Shown here: piece by piece, positions 8,572 through 17,048 of the stretch
How the letters are laid out: every line of letters begins with the position of its first letter
Position numbering within the stretch: position 1 is the stretch's first letter
NCBI GenBank assembly: GCA_964401935.1
Contig: CAYOAL010000035.1
Span: 1-64,000 of the forward strand
DNA from: JAPYTK01 sp964401935
Lineage (GTDB): Bacteria; Myxococcota_A; Polyangia; Polyangiales; Polyangiaceae
Direction: 5' to 3'
Length of the DNA: 64,000 nucleotides
The notes under the pieces: generated by a model
Told to the model about the DNA's origin: nothing
Databases searched by the model: none
Seen by the model: the letters and a program-made list of their open reading frames with translations, nothing else
Made by a program: the position numbers and the translations under genes

Positions 8572-9701
8572 CACCTCAGCTTGAGCGACGCGAGGCTCAC
8601 CAGCGCGAGCAAGATGGAGATGATCCAGAACCTCACGATGATCTTCGGCTCTGCCCAGCCCTTCTTCTCGAAGTGATGGTGAATCGGGGCCATGAGGAAG
8701 ATTCGCTTGCCGGTGAGCTTGAACGAGGCCACCTGGGTGACCACGCTGAGCGTCTCCACCACGAAGATCCCCCCCAAGAGCAGGCTGAGGAGCTCCATCT
8801 TGGTGTACACCGCGAGCATGCCGATGCCGCCGCCGAGGGCGAGCGAGCCGACGTCGCCCATGAACACCTGTGCTGGGTAGGTGTTGTACCAAAGGAACCC
8901 GATACCCGCGCCTAACACGGCTCCGCAGTACACGGCCAACTCTGCGACAGAGCCGATGTGGGGGATGTCGAGGTACTTCGCGAGGGGAAGGCGGGCGATG
9001 GTCGCGCCCGTCACGTAGGCAAAGATGAGGTACGTGGCGGCGTTGGTCATCACCGGGCCGATGGCGAGGCCATCGAGGCCGTCGGTGAGGTTCACCGCGT
9101 TGGAGAAGCCCACCACCACCACGAGCGCGAAGGCCACGTAGAGCCACACCGGCAGCACCAGGTGGTAGCGCGAGAAGGCGGCGAAGGGGAACGAGAGGTA
9201 GTTGCGGATCGACCACCAGTCGAGCGGGACCCGGTTCTCGAGGAGAAAGGTGTAGCTGAGCGCCGCCCCGCCGATGAGCACCTGGCCGAGGAGCTTGTAA
9301 CGACCAGGGAGCCCGCCGGCGCTCTTGAGGCGGATCTTGAGGTAGTCGTCGAGATAGCCGATGACCCCGTAGCCCGCGGTGACCGCGGCGGTGGCGAGGA
9401 CGAAGGGGTTTCGCAGATCGGCCCACAACACCGTGGGCAAGAGCAGCGACAGGAGGATCAACGCGCCGCCCATCGTGGGGGTGCCCGCCTTGACGCGGTG
9501 GCTCTCCGGCCCCGACTCGCGCACCACCTGGCCGATCTGTTTGCGGCGCAGCTCGCGGATGAACCACGGGGCGAGCACGAAGGTGAGCACCATCGCCGAG
9601 AGCGTGGCCATGATGGTGCGGAACGGGATGTAGCGCAGGACGTTGAGCCAGCTGAGCCACTCGTAGTGGTTCTTGAGCGGATAGAAGAGCTCGTAGATCA
9701 C
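8571..9701 (-). CDS. mraY: Phospho-MurNAc-pentapeptide transferase MraY
   Basis: MraY is the integral membrane enzyme that attaches phospho-MurNAc-pentapeptide to undecaprenyl phosphate, making lipid I. The 376-residue protein shows the family signatures SHRVKAGTPTMGG, the DDYLK aspartate pair, NAVNLTDGLDGLA, MGDVGSLALGG and the histidine motif APIHHHFEKKGW, plus about ten membrane helices. The start is a GTG that overlaps the murF stop as GTGA. The next ATG lies far inside the protein, so GTG is the only reasonable start. Confidence 0.96.
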   Translation of the reverse strand: MIYELFYPLKNHYEWLSWLNVLRYIPFRTIMATLSAMVLTFVLAPWFIRELRRKQIGQVVRESGPESHRVKAGTPTMGGALILLSLLLPTVLWADLRNPFVLATAAVTAGYGVIGYLDDYLKIRLKSAGGLPGRYKLLGQVLIGGAALSYTFLLENRVPLDWWSIRNYLSFPFAAFSRYHLVLPVWLYVAFALVVVVGFSNAVNLTDGLDGLAIGPVMTNAATYLIFAYVTGATIARLPLAKYLDIPHIGSVAELAVYCGAVLGAGIGFLWYNTYPAQVFMGDVGSLALGGGIGMLAVYTKMELLSLLLGGIFVVETLSVVTQVASFKLTGKRIFLMAPIHHHFEKKGWAEPKIIVRFWIISILLALVSLASLKLR

Positions 9702-11191
9702 GTCGCACCTCCGGCCGAGCCGGCGGAGCAGCCGTCGGCGCCGTAGCCTCGTTCTGCGGTCGGAGCGTCGTGCTCGTCGACGATGGCCTCCACCACGCGC
9801 TCGGTGCGCACGCCGCGCGAGCCCTTCACCAACACCACGTCGTCGGGTGTCACGAGGGACAGCGCGAGCTCGGCCGCCTGCGCAGCGTCCGCCACGAAGT
9901 GCGAGGGCACGCCGGCCCGGACCACCGCCGCGTGCACGTGCCGCGCGTCGCCGCTCACCGCGACGACGAGCCCTGCCCGACGCGCCGCCTCCTCGCCGAG
10001 CTGCTCGTGCTCGCTCGGGCTCGCGGTCCCGAGCTCGCGCATCTCGCCGAGCACGAGCACGAGCCGGCGCCCGAGCCGAGAAGCGATCTCGTGCGCGATC
10101 CCGATCGACGAGCGGCAGGAGGCGGGGTTGCTGTTGTAGCTGTCGTCGATGAGCCACAGCCCGCTCGAGAGCTCGCGCGGCTGCATCCTCCCGCTCGCTA
10201 CGAGCGTGGCGAGCGCGGCCTCGATGGTGGCTTCGTCGAGCTCGGCCATGCCGAGGGCGTCGGTGGTGGCCACCGCCGCCGCGCAGGCGAGCGCTCCCGC
10301 CTCCCCGAGGAGCGGCGTCGAGAAGGTGAGCGTCCCGCGCGGCGACGACAGGACGACGCGGGAGACGAGGGGTGAGAGCACCTCGCGAGCGCCGATGCGA
10401 TAGGTGGCGCCAGAGCCGGCGCCGTAGCTGATGCGGCGCGCCACCGAGGCGCGGAGGAGCGCCGACGACACGCGCACGTCGTCGCCGTTGCCGATCGCGA
10501 TCCCGTGCTCGGGCGTGAGCTCGTCGAAGAGCGCGGCCTTCTCCCGCGCCACCCCCTCGATGCCGCCGAGGCCCTCGGTGTGGGCGACCGCGATCAGGGT
10601 GATGAGCCCGATGTCGGGACGCACGATACGGGCGAGCTTGGCGATCTCACCGGGCGCGTTGGTGCCGACCTCGAACACCGCCACCCGGTGGTGGGGTCGG
10701 AGGCCGAACGCGGTCATCGGCACACCGATGCGGTTGTTGAGGTTGCCCTCGGTGAGGAGCAGCGCGCCCGGCACCACCTGCTCGACGAGCGCGCCGATGG
10801 CGGCCTTGGTCGTGGTCTTGCCGGCGGAGCCGGTGAGCGCGACGACCCTCCCCGAGCTCGCGTTGCGCCAGCGCTCGACGTGGTAGGCCCCGAGCGCCCC
10901 GAGCGCGTCGAGCGTCGAGCTCACCCGGAGGGTGGGCAAGGGACACCCGCTCACCTCACGCTCGACGAGGGCGAGCGTGGCCCCTGCGGAGGCGGCAGCG
11001 GCGAGGTGCTCGTGCCCGTCGAAGCGCTCCCCCGACAAGGCCACGAAGAGCTGTCCGGGGCGGAGCGCTCTGGTGTCGGTGCAGACGCCGGTCACGGCCA
11101 GCGCGTCACCGGCCGCGGTGACGCCACCGGTGATCGCCAACAGCTCCGAGAGGGAGAAGGCGGCGTCGTTGTCGGGGATGCGCGTCGCCAC
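9698..11191 (-). CDS. murF: UDP-MurNAc-tripeptide--D-Ala-D-Ala ligase MurF
   Basis: MurF adds the D-Ala-D-Ala dipeptide, the last cytoplasmic step of the stem peptide. The 497-residue protein has an N-terminal substrate domain (TDTRALRPGQLFVAL), the ATP motif GSAGKTTTKAAIG, the NLNNRIGVP motif characteristic of MurF and the DDSYNSNP motif in the C-terminal domain. I use the GTG at 11189-11191, one base after the murE stop, because it gives the normal N-terminus. The C-terminus carries about 30 residues of low-complexity extension (GYGADGCSAGSAGG). Confidence 0.94.
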   Translation of the reverse strand: MATRIPDNDAAFSLSELLAITGGVTAAGDALAVTGVCTDTRALRPGQLFVALSGERFDGHEHLAAAASAGATLALVEREVSGCPLPTLRVSSTLDALGALGAYHVERWRNASSGRVVALTGSAGKTTTKAAIGALVEQVVPGALLLTEGNLNNRIGVPMTAFGLRPHHRVAVFEVGTNAPGEIAKLARIVRPDIGLITLIAVAHTEGLGGIEGVAREKAALFDELTPEHGIAIGNGDDVRVSSALLRASVARRISYGAGSGATYRIGAREVLSPLVSRVVLSSPRGTLTFSTPLLGEAGALACAAAVATTDALGMAELDEATIEAALATLVASGRMQPRELSSGLWLIDDSYNSNPASCRSSIGIAHEIASRLGRRLVLVLGEMRELGTASPSEHEQLGEEAARRAGLVVAVSGDARHVHAAVVRAGVPSHFVADAAQAAELALSLVTPDDVVLVKGSRGVRTERVVEAIVDEHDAPTAERGYGADGCSAGSAGGAT

Positions 11192-11192
11192 G

Positions 11193-12731
11193 TCAGGCCT
11201 CCCGCCGCGCGAGGAGCGCCGCTCGTACCACCTGTCGATCGTCGTGCTCCGTCTTGTGGTGGCCAACGAGCTGGTACGTCTCGTGTCCCTTGCCAGCGAC
11301 AAGGACCACGTCACCGGGGCTCGCCGCGTGCACGGCGCGCGCGATGGCGGCCCGACGATCGAGCTCCACCTCGGGAGGGGAGCCAGCGTCGAAACCGCGC
11401 AGGATGGCGGCTGCGATGACCTCGGGCACCTCGCTGCGCGGGTTGTCGTTGGTCACGATCACCCGATCTGCGCCGCGGGCCGCGGCCCTGCCCATCGGCT
11501 CGCGCTTGTCCGGGTCGCGATCGCCGCCGCAGCCGAACACGCACCAGAGCCGGCCGCGTGTGAGCGGCCGCAGCGCCGCGAGGGCCCGTTCGAGCGCGTC
11601 CGGGGTGTGGGCGTAGTCCACCACCGCCACCACGTCGTCCACACCGGGCACATCGCACCGCTCGAGGCGCCCCGGCACCGACGGCGCGGTGAGCAGCCCC
11701 CGCACCGCGCCCTCCACGTCGCGCCCGAGCCCGTAGACGATGGCCACGGTCATGAGGAGGTTCGCCGCGTTGTGGTACCCGATGAGGGGCGAACGGAGCG
11801 ACCACGCCGCTTCACCGATGCGGACGTCGAGGGTCAGGCCGTCGGCCGTGTGCTGCACCGAGGCCGCCCTCACCGTGGCCTCTCGGCCCTCCGCGCTCAC
11901 GGTGACCAGGCGACTCGTGCGGGCGCGCAGCCGCTCGGCGAGCTTCGCGCCGTGAGCGTCGTCCACGTTCACCACGCTCACCTTGGGGCTGTGCTCGAGG
12001 AACAGCCGCTCCTTCTCCTCGGCGTAGGCCTCCATCGAGCCGTGGTAGTCGAGGTGATCCTGGGTGAGGTTGGTGAAGGCGGCGAGCTCGAAGCGCACGC
12101 CGCGCACCCGCTCGGCGGCGAGCGCGATCGACGACACCTCCATGACCAGATCGCGAGCACCGAGATCGAGCATGTCGCGGGCGAGCCGCTGCAGCGCGTC
12201 CGCCTCGGGGCTGGTGTGGGTGGCGTCTACCTCGAGCCCTTCGAAGCCATAGCCGAGGGTGCCCACCACACCGACGCGCGAGCCGAGCCCACGGAGGACG
12301 GCCGCGGTGAGCTGGGTGGTGGTGGTCTTGCCGTTGGTGCCGGTGATGCCCACCACCTTGAGCGACTCGGTGGGGTGGTCGTACACCTCGGCGGCGGCGT
12401 CGGCCATCGCCGCTCGCGGGTCGTCCACTTCGATGACCGGCACGTCCTCGGAGATCGCGGCCCCGGTCCTGGCGAGCACGGCCACCGCGCCGTGCATGAG
12501 GGCGGGGGTGACGAAGCGCAGGCCATCGGCGCGCGCGCCCGACATGGCGACGAACAGGTCGCCAACCTCCACCAGGCGGGAGTCTTGTTGCACGCCGGTG
12601 ACCATCACGTCTGGATCGCCGCGGAGCCGTCCCCCCACGCGCCGCGCGAGAGAGCCGAGCGCGATCCCGCGCACCACCGTCGACACGGCGCGCCCCGGCT
12701 CGTTCTGCTCTCCGGCCATCGTCAGCATCAC
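11193..12731 (-). CDS. murE: UDP-MurNAc-dipeptide--meso-DAP ligase MurE
   Basis: MurE adds the third amino acid of the stem peptide. The 512-residue protein has QQDSRLVEVGDLFVAM in the N-terminal domain, the ATP motif GTNGKTTTTQLTA, TNLTQDHLDYHGSMEAY, and in the C-terminal domain TNDNPRSEVPE. The DNPR motif is the known specificity marker for meso-diaminopimelate rather than lysine, so a DAP-type cell wall is predicted. The start is a GTG overlapping the ftsI stop (GTGA); an ATG one codon later is equally possible. Confidence 0.96.
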   Translation of the reverse strand: MMLTMAGEQNEPGRAVSTVVRGIALGSLARRVGGRLRGDPDVMVTGVQQDSRLVEVGDLFVAMSGARADGLRFVTPALMHGAVAVLARTGAAISEDVPVIEVDDPRAAMADAAAEVYDHPTESLKVVGITGTNGKTTTTQLTAAVLRGLGSRVGVVGTLGYGFEGLEVDATHTSPEADALQRLARDMLDLGARDLVMEVSSIALAAERVRGVRFELAAFTNLTQDHLDYHGSMEAYAEEKERLFLEHSPKVSVVNVDDAHGAKLAERLRARTSRLVTVSAEGREATVRAASVQHTADGLTLDVRIGEAAWSLRSPLIGYHNAANLLMTVAIVYGLGRDVEGAVRGLLTAPSVPGRLERCDVPGVDDVVAVVDYAHTPDALERALAALRPLTRGRLWCVFGCGGDRDPDKREPMGRAAARGADRVIVTNDNPRSEVPEVIAAAILRGFDAGSPPEVELDRRAAIARAVHAASPGDVVLVAGKGHETYQLVGHHKTEHDDRQVVRAALLARREA

Positions 12732-14815
12732 GTCTGTGGCTCGAACACCACCACCACCTTGGAGCCCTTGGGCACCTTCTTCCCTTGGACCGGCTCGGTG
12801 CGCAGCACCAGGCCGCTTCCATCGATCACCGGTGACAGGCCGACCTCCACCAGCGCACGGATCGCGCTGCGCATCGGGAGCCCAGCGATCTCGGGGACCT
12901 TCACCTTGATCGCGTCGTCGTGCGGGCTCCCCGCCGGCGCCGCGACATCGGCGCCTTCGCTGTCGTCGGCGGCGAGCAGCGCGTAGGTCTTGTCGGCGGG
13001 GTCGCCCCCGCGGGTGTACTCCGCCACCTCTTGGAGCGTCATCGACTTGGTCCCTCGAGGTCGAACGCCCAAGTACCGGAGCGACATTTCAGCCACCCGA
13101 CGGAAAACCGGACCCGCCACGGTGCCGCCCGCCGTCGACCCCGCCATGGGCTCGTCGATCACCACGCTCACCACCAGCCGCGGAGCCTCGGCGGGCACGA
13201 AGCCGAAGAAGGACGACACGTAGTGGGTGTCGTTGTAGCGGCCGGTCTCCATGTCGATCTTCTGGGCGGTGGCGGTCTTCCCGGCCACGCGGAAGCCCGG
13301 GATGGCAGCCTCCACGCCGGTGCCCTCTCCTTCGGTGACCGACACCAGCATCTCGCGCATCAGGTGGGCCACGCGGGGGGACACCACCCGGCGGCGGAGC
13401 TTGGGCGAGGCCTCGGTGAGGACCGTGCCCGCGGAGTCGGTCACCTTCTTGACGAGGATCGGCTCGAGCAGGCTCCCCCGGTTGGCGATGGCGGCGAGGG
13501 CCATCGCGAGCTGCACGTTGGTCACGCTCACGCCCTGACCGAAGGCCGCGGCGGCGGTCTCCACGGGGACCCAGGGCTTGCCGCGCGGACGCAGCACGCC
13601 GCTCGCCCCCCCCGACAGCGGCAACGCCACGCGCTCACCAAAGCCGAAGCGGAGGAACGAGCGGTAGAGCTTGTCCTGCCCGAGGCCGAGGGCGATCTTC
13701 GCGATGCCGATGTTGCTCGACACCTGCATGATCTGCGTCGGCGTCAGCCACTTGCTCACGTGGGTGTCGTGGATCACCACGTTGTCGATCGGCATGTGGC
13801 CCTCCTCGCAGTAGATCTTTTCGTCGATCTTCACGCTGTTGGCGGCGAGGGCGGAGGCCATGGTGAACACCTTCATCGTGGAGCCGGGCTCGAACAGATC
13901 GAGGACGGCGCGGTTGCGCCGATCCCCGGCCGACTCGACGATGTTGTAGTCGTTGGGGTTGTAGCCAGGCGCGCTGGCCAGCGCGAGGATCTCCCCGGTG
14001 CTCGGATCCACCACGACGATCGAGCCGCTCTTGGCCTCGTGGGTGGTGAGGGCGGCGTTGAGCTCACGCTCGGCGATGAACTGGATCCCCTGATCGATCG
14101 AGAGGTGGATGTTGTGGCCGGCGAGGGCCGACTCGTCCTGGATGCCCTCCGCGAAGATGAGACGCCCGGCCCGGTCGCGCAGACCACGAATCTCCTCCCG
14201 GCGCCCGCGAAGCTGCGCGTCGAGCGCGAGCTCGATGCCGTCTCGGCCCATGCCATCGGGCGACACGAAACCCATGAGCGAGCCGGCGAGCTCGCGGTGG
14301 GGGTAGAAGCGCTGCCCGTCCCCCTCGATGATGAGCCCGCGGATCGGATAGCGCTGGTCCCCATCCATCAGCGCGCGCACCGCCTCCACCTCCTCCTGCG
14401 TCACCCGCCGCTTGAGAGAGGTCCAGCGTCGCCGGCGCTCGATCTTCTCCTTCACCGTCTGTACGTCGAGCGAGAGGGTGGCGGCGATCCGCTCCGCGTA
14501 CTCCTGAGCCCGCATCGCGACGTACTTGTCCTCGATGCCGCGGAGCATCTCTACCGCGTCGAGGGACACGCTCGGCACCTCCACGCTGATCGCCAGCGGC
14601 GTACCGTGCCGATCGTAGATCGTGCCGCGCTTGGGCGAGACCTGGAGGTGGCGCATGCGCTGCTTCTCGGCGATGTTGCGCCACACCTCGCCGTCCCGCA
14701 CCTCGATGTTGAAGGCTCCGAGCAACACGATGCCGAGCCCCATCGAGAGCAGGCCGCAGAGCACCGCCATCCGAAAACGGATCTTGCGCGCGCGGCTCGG
14801 CTCCACGTTCTTCAC
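12728..14815 (-). CDS. ftsI: Septal penicillin-binding protein FtsI (class B PBP with PASTA domain)
   Basis: FtsI is the divisome transpeptidase that cross-links septal peptidoglycan; it is anchored by one N-terminal helix (residues about 14-36) and acts in the periplasm. The 695-residue protein has the PBP dimerisation domain (RGTIYDRHGTPLA), the catalytic SxxK box S312-T-M-K315, the SxN motif S366-S-N368 and a third box reading K513-T-A instead of the usual KTG. A PASTA domain follows near residues 637-695. It overlaps ftsL upstream and murE downstream by 4 bp each. The PASTA domain makes it resemble SpoVD-type proteins. Confidence 0.95.
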   Translation of the reverse strand: MKNVEPSRARKIRFRMAVLCGLLSMGLGIVLLGAFNIEVRDGEVWRNIAEKQRMRHLQVSPKRGTIYDRHGTPLAISVEVPSVSLDAVEMLRGIEDKYVAMRAQEYAERIAATLSLDVQTVKEKIERRRRWTSLKRRVTQEEVEAVRALMDGDQRYPIRGLIIEGDGQRFYPHRELAGSLMGFVSPDGMGRDGIELALDAQLRGRREEIRGLRDRAGRLIFAEGIQDESALAGHNIHLSIDQGIQFIAERELNAALTTHEAKSGSIVVVDPSTGEILALASAPGYNPNDYNIVESAGDRRNRAVLDLFEPGSTMKVFTMASALAANSVKIDEKIYCEEGHMPIDNVVIHDTHVSKWLTPTQIMQVSSNIGIAKIALGLGQDKLYRSFLRFGFGERVALPLSGGASGVLRPRGKPWVPVETAAAAFGQGVSVTNVQLAMALAAIANRGSLLEPILVKKVTDSAGTVLTEASPKLRRRVVSPRVAHLMREMLVSVTEGEGTGVEAAIPGFRVAGKTATAQKIDMETGRYNDTHYVSSFFGFVPAEAPRLVVSVVIDEPMAGSTAGGTVAGPVFRRVAEMSLRYLGVRPRGTKSMTLQEVAEYTRGGDPADKTYALLAADDSEGADVAAPAGSPHDDAIKVKVPEIAGLPMRSAIRALVEVGLSPVIDGSGLVLRTEPVQGKKVPKGSKVVVVFEPQT

Positions 14816-15144
14816 TGCGTCGCCTCCGACTCCGCCACGGCGGTGGTGTCCTTCGGCTTCGCCTTCGCGCGGAGCCGCACCGGGATCACCTTCTCCGGCG
14901 GCGGCGGCGTCATGCCGAGGAGCGTGCGCGCCACCATCTCCACCCGCCGTGGCGTCTGGTAGCTGGCCGCCTCGAGCTCGAGGACGCGGCGCACCTCACG
15001 CAGCCTGGCTTGCTCGGCGCGGGCCTTCCCGAGACGGAAACCGAGATCCACGGTACGTCCGCGGAGGGCGAGGTGCACCACGAAGGCGGCGACCGTCGCC
15101 GCCACCGCCAACGTCCAGAGCAGCATGAAGCGGCGCTGTCTCAT
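14812..15144 (-). CDS. ftsL: Cell division protein FtsL
   Basis: This 110-residue bitopic protein has a short basic N-terminus, one membrane helix (residues about 7-27) and then a heptad-like coiled coil rich in Arg, Glu and Leu (KARAEQARLREVRRVLELEA). Size, topology and position between rsmH and ftsI match FtsL, which forms the FtsQ-FtsL-FtsB complex. Sequence conservation in this family is low, so the call rests mainly on context and topology. It overlaps the rsmH stop and the ftsI start by ATGA. Confidence 0.82.
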   Translation of the reverse strand: MRQRRFMLLWTLAVAATVAAFVVHLALRGRTVDLGFRLGKARAEQARLREVRRVLELEAASYQTPRRVEMVARTLLGMTPPPPEKVIPVRLRAKAKPKDTTAVAESEATQ

Positions 15145-16070
15145 TCGTCGCTCCGCACCGCCACCCGCAGCTTCGCGCTTCGGGCGCGGGGGTTGTCGTC
15201 GATCTCGTCGTCGGAGGGCCGCAGCGGGCGCTTGTCCTTCATCACCCAGGGCCCGCTCTTGAGCTTGCGCTTGGCGATGCGGTCTTCGAGAGAGTGGAAG
15301 GTGAGCACCGCGAGCACGCCACCACGGCGGAGGCAGCTCGGCGCCAGGTCGAGCATGCGCTCGAGCTCGTTGAGCTCCTCGTTCACCGCGATGCGCAGCG
15401 CCTGGAAGGTGCGCGTCGCGGGATCGATGCCCCCCACGCGAGCCGGCCCGACCGCCTTCACCACCGCGCGCCGCAGATCGAGCGTGGTCTCGAGCTCGCC
15501 TGCGTCGAGCGCCTGGTGGATGCAGCGGGCGATGCGCCGGGCCCGGCGCTCCTCCCCGAGATCGCGGATCAGCTCCGTGAGCTCGTCGTCATCGAGGGCC
15601 TCCACGAGCTCGAGGGCGGTGCGACCCACGCTGCGGTCCATGCGCATGTCGAGGGGTCCTTCGGCGCGGAAGCTCATGCCGCGGCCCGGGGTGTCGAGCT
15701 GCATCGAGCTCACCCCGAGATCGGCGAGGATGCCGTCGACGCGCTCGATCCCCAGCCGGTCGAGCTCCGCGCGAAGTCGGGAGAAGGGCGCGTGCACCAG
15801 CTCGACGCGATCGCTGAAGGGGGAGAGCCGCGCGCGCGCGAGCTCGAGCGCTACCGCGTCGCGATCGAAGCCCACCACGCAGCCCGCCCCCGCCCGGAGG
15901 AGCGCGAGCGTGTGGCCGCCTGCGCCGAGGGTGAGATCCACGTAGACCCCGTCGCTACGAGGCGCGAGCGCCTCCACGATCACGTCGGCCATGATCGGCA
16001 GATGCGGCGGCGGGGGCTCGGACTGCGGCGGCAAGGGGGAGCGGATGGGAACCACGTTGACGACGTTCAT
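15141..16070 (-). CDS. rsmH: 16S rRNA (cytosine-1402-N4)-methyltransferase RsmH
   Basis: RsmH (MraW) methylates N4 of C1402 in 16S rRNA using SAM. The 309-residue protein contains the SAM loop DLTLGAGGHTLALL, the DGILADLGVSSMQLD motif, RGMSFRAEGPLDMRMD and the C-terminal LTFHSLEDRIAK, all diagnostic. An N-terminal stretch of about 25 residues is rich in proline. The ATG overlaps the mraZ stop as ATGA; the longer open frame upstream is a shadow of mraZ. Confidence 0.97.
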   Translation of the reverse strand: MNVVNVVPIRSPLPPQSEPPPPHLPIMADVIVEALAPRSDGVYVDLTLGAGGHTLALLRAGAGCVVGFDRDAVALELARARLSPFSDRVELVHAPFSRLRAELDRLGIERVDGILADLGVSSMQLDTPGRGMSFRAEGPLDMRMDRSVGRTALELVEALDDDELTELIRDLGEERRARRIARCIHQALDAGELETTLDLRRAVVKAVGPARVGGIDPATRTFQALRIAVNEELNELERMLDLAPSCLRRGGVLAVLTFHSLEDRIAKRKLKSGPWVMKDKRPLRPSDDEIDDNPRARSAKLRVAVRSDE

Positions 16071-16516
16071 AGGTCCAACTTCTCGGCAATGGCCAATCTC
16101 CAGCGCTCGAGCTCCTCGTCGGAGAGCGACTGGGCGCCGCTCCACGCCTCCTGGGACCAGAGCTCCATCGTCGTGCCTACGCCGGCCCAGAGGACCTCTT
16201 TTTGAAGCCCGGCGTAGTCGCGAAGGGAGGCAGGAACGAGGACCCGTCCGTGACGGTCGAGCTCGCACTCGACGGCCGCCGACACGTAGCGGCGCCGCAG
16301 GAGCACGGTGTCGCGGTCCCACTTGGGGAGCCCCGCCACCTTCTGCTCGAACACCTCCCACGCGGGCAGCGGGTAGACGTCGAGGCACCGATCCGCGAGC
16401 GCGGGCGCGAGGATCAGCGTGAGCTGGGTCGCGGGGAGCACGTGACGGAAGCGGGCCGGCAGGCTGGTGCGCCCCTTCCCATCGATCGTGTGCTCGTAGT
16501 GCCCGCGAAACATCAT
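16067..16516 (-). CDS. mraZ: Transcriptional regulator MraZ
   Basis: MraZ is a ring-forming DNA-binding protein with two SpoVT/AbrB-like halves that regulates the dcw operon it heads. The 149-residue protein shows both repeats: MFRGHYEHTIDGKGRTSLPARFR at the N-terminus (given here only as the repeat marker; core DGKGRTSLPARFR) and ELDRHGRVLVPASLRDYAGL in the second half. Two adjacent ATG codons (16511-16513 and 16514-16516) could start it and neither has a strong ribosome binding site. GTGG-type repeats that could be its operator lie 60-90 bp upstream. Confidence 0.96.
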   Translation of the reverse strand: MMFRGHYEHTIDGKGRTSLPARFRHVLPATQLTLILAPALADRCLDVYPLPAWEVFEQKVAGLPKWDRDTVLLRRRYVSAAVECELDRHGRVLVPASLRDYAGLQKEVLWAGVGTTMELWSQEAWSGAQSLSDEELERWRLAIAEKLDL

Positions 16517-16576
16517 GGTGAGGGGTGCTGGAGGGCGAGAGGAGCCTCGCCCGAGAGGGAATCGATGGAACTACAT

Positions 16577-16604
16577 GCCACTTCTTCCCACGACCGTCGG
16601 CCAC
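16577..16604 (-). promoter_or_regulatory. Possible MraZ-binding repeats upstream of mraZ
   Basis: On the mraZ-coding strand three GTGG(C/G) boxes occur at 16600-16604, 16587-16591 and 16577-16581. The last two are spaced 10 bp start to start, as in known MraZ operators (TGGG/TGGT repeats of about 10-bp period); the first is offset by 13 bp. The boxes are seen in the sequence; binding is inferred from the known autoregulation of mraZ. Confidence 0.4.
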
Positions 16605-17048
16605 GCTAGGGCGAGGTGCCGATCATGTCAATACTTCGTGCATTTCCGGGATGTTCACGTAGTCGGTCGAAGGCAAAGCACCTACAGTGAACTACATTAA
16701 CTTACTATATTTCGACGCCACTTCGAGGAGTATTTCGAGAATTGTGGGAGAAAGTGGATCAGCGGCCATCGGCGGTGGGGGGCCGTCCCGCTTCCAAACC
16801 CTGCGGGTGTCCCGGATGCGGCCCTGCGGGCTCATCCCACCGCCCTCCCCGACCACCGGGTCCACCACCACCGACGCGTGGTGCGCGTGGCCGGGACGCC
16901 GCGGGCGGACCGGGAGCTCGCCGGTCTGGAGACAGCCGGCTCGAGATCGCTCCGTCCGCCGAGGATCAGCGCGACCCGAGGAGGACCCCGACGAGCTCTG
17001 GCAGGCGGGCGGGCAGGGCGCGCGTCACGGGCGCCACGCTCGGCAGGG
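16605..17048. other. Intergenic region with probable dcw promoter
   Basis: No convincing gene lies here; open frames on the plus strand have no recognisable product and poor composition. The stretch 16687-16740 is unusually AT-rich for this window (it includes attaacttactatatttcg) and is the best place for the dcw promoter, with TATAGT on the minus strand as a possible -10, but I see no good -35. Further GTGG boxes occur on the plus strand at 16744, 16754 and 16775. The rest, up to the stop of the next gene, is featureless GC-rich DNA. Confidence 0.4.
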
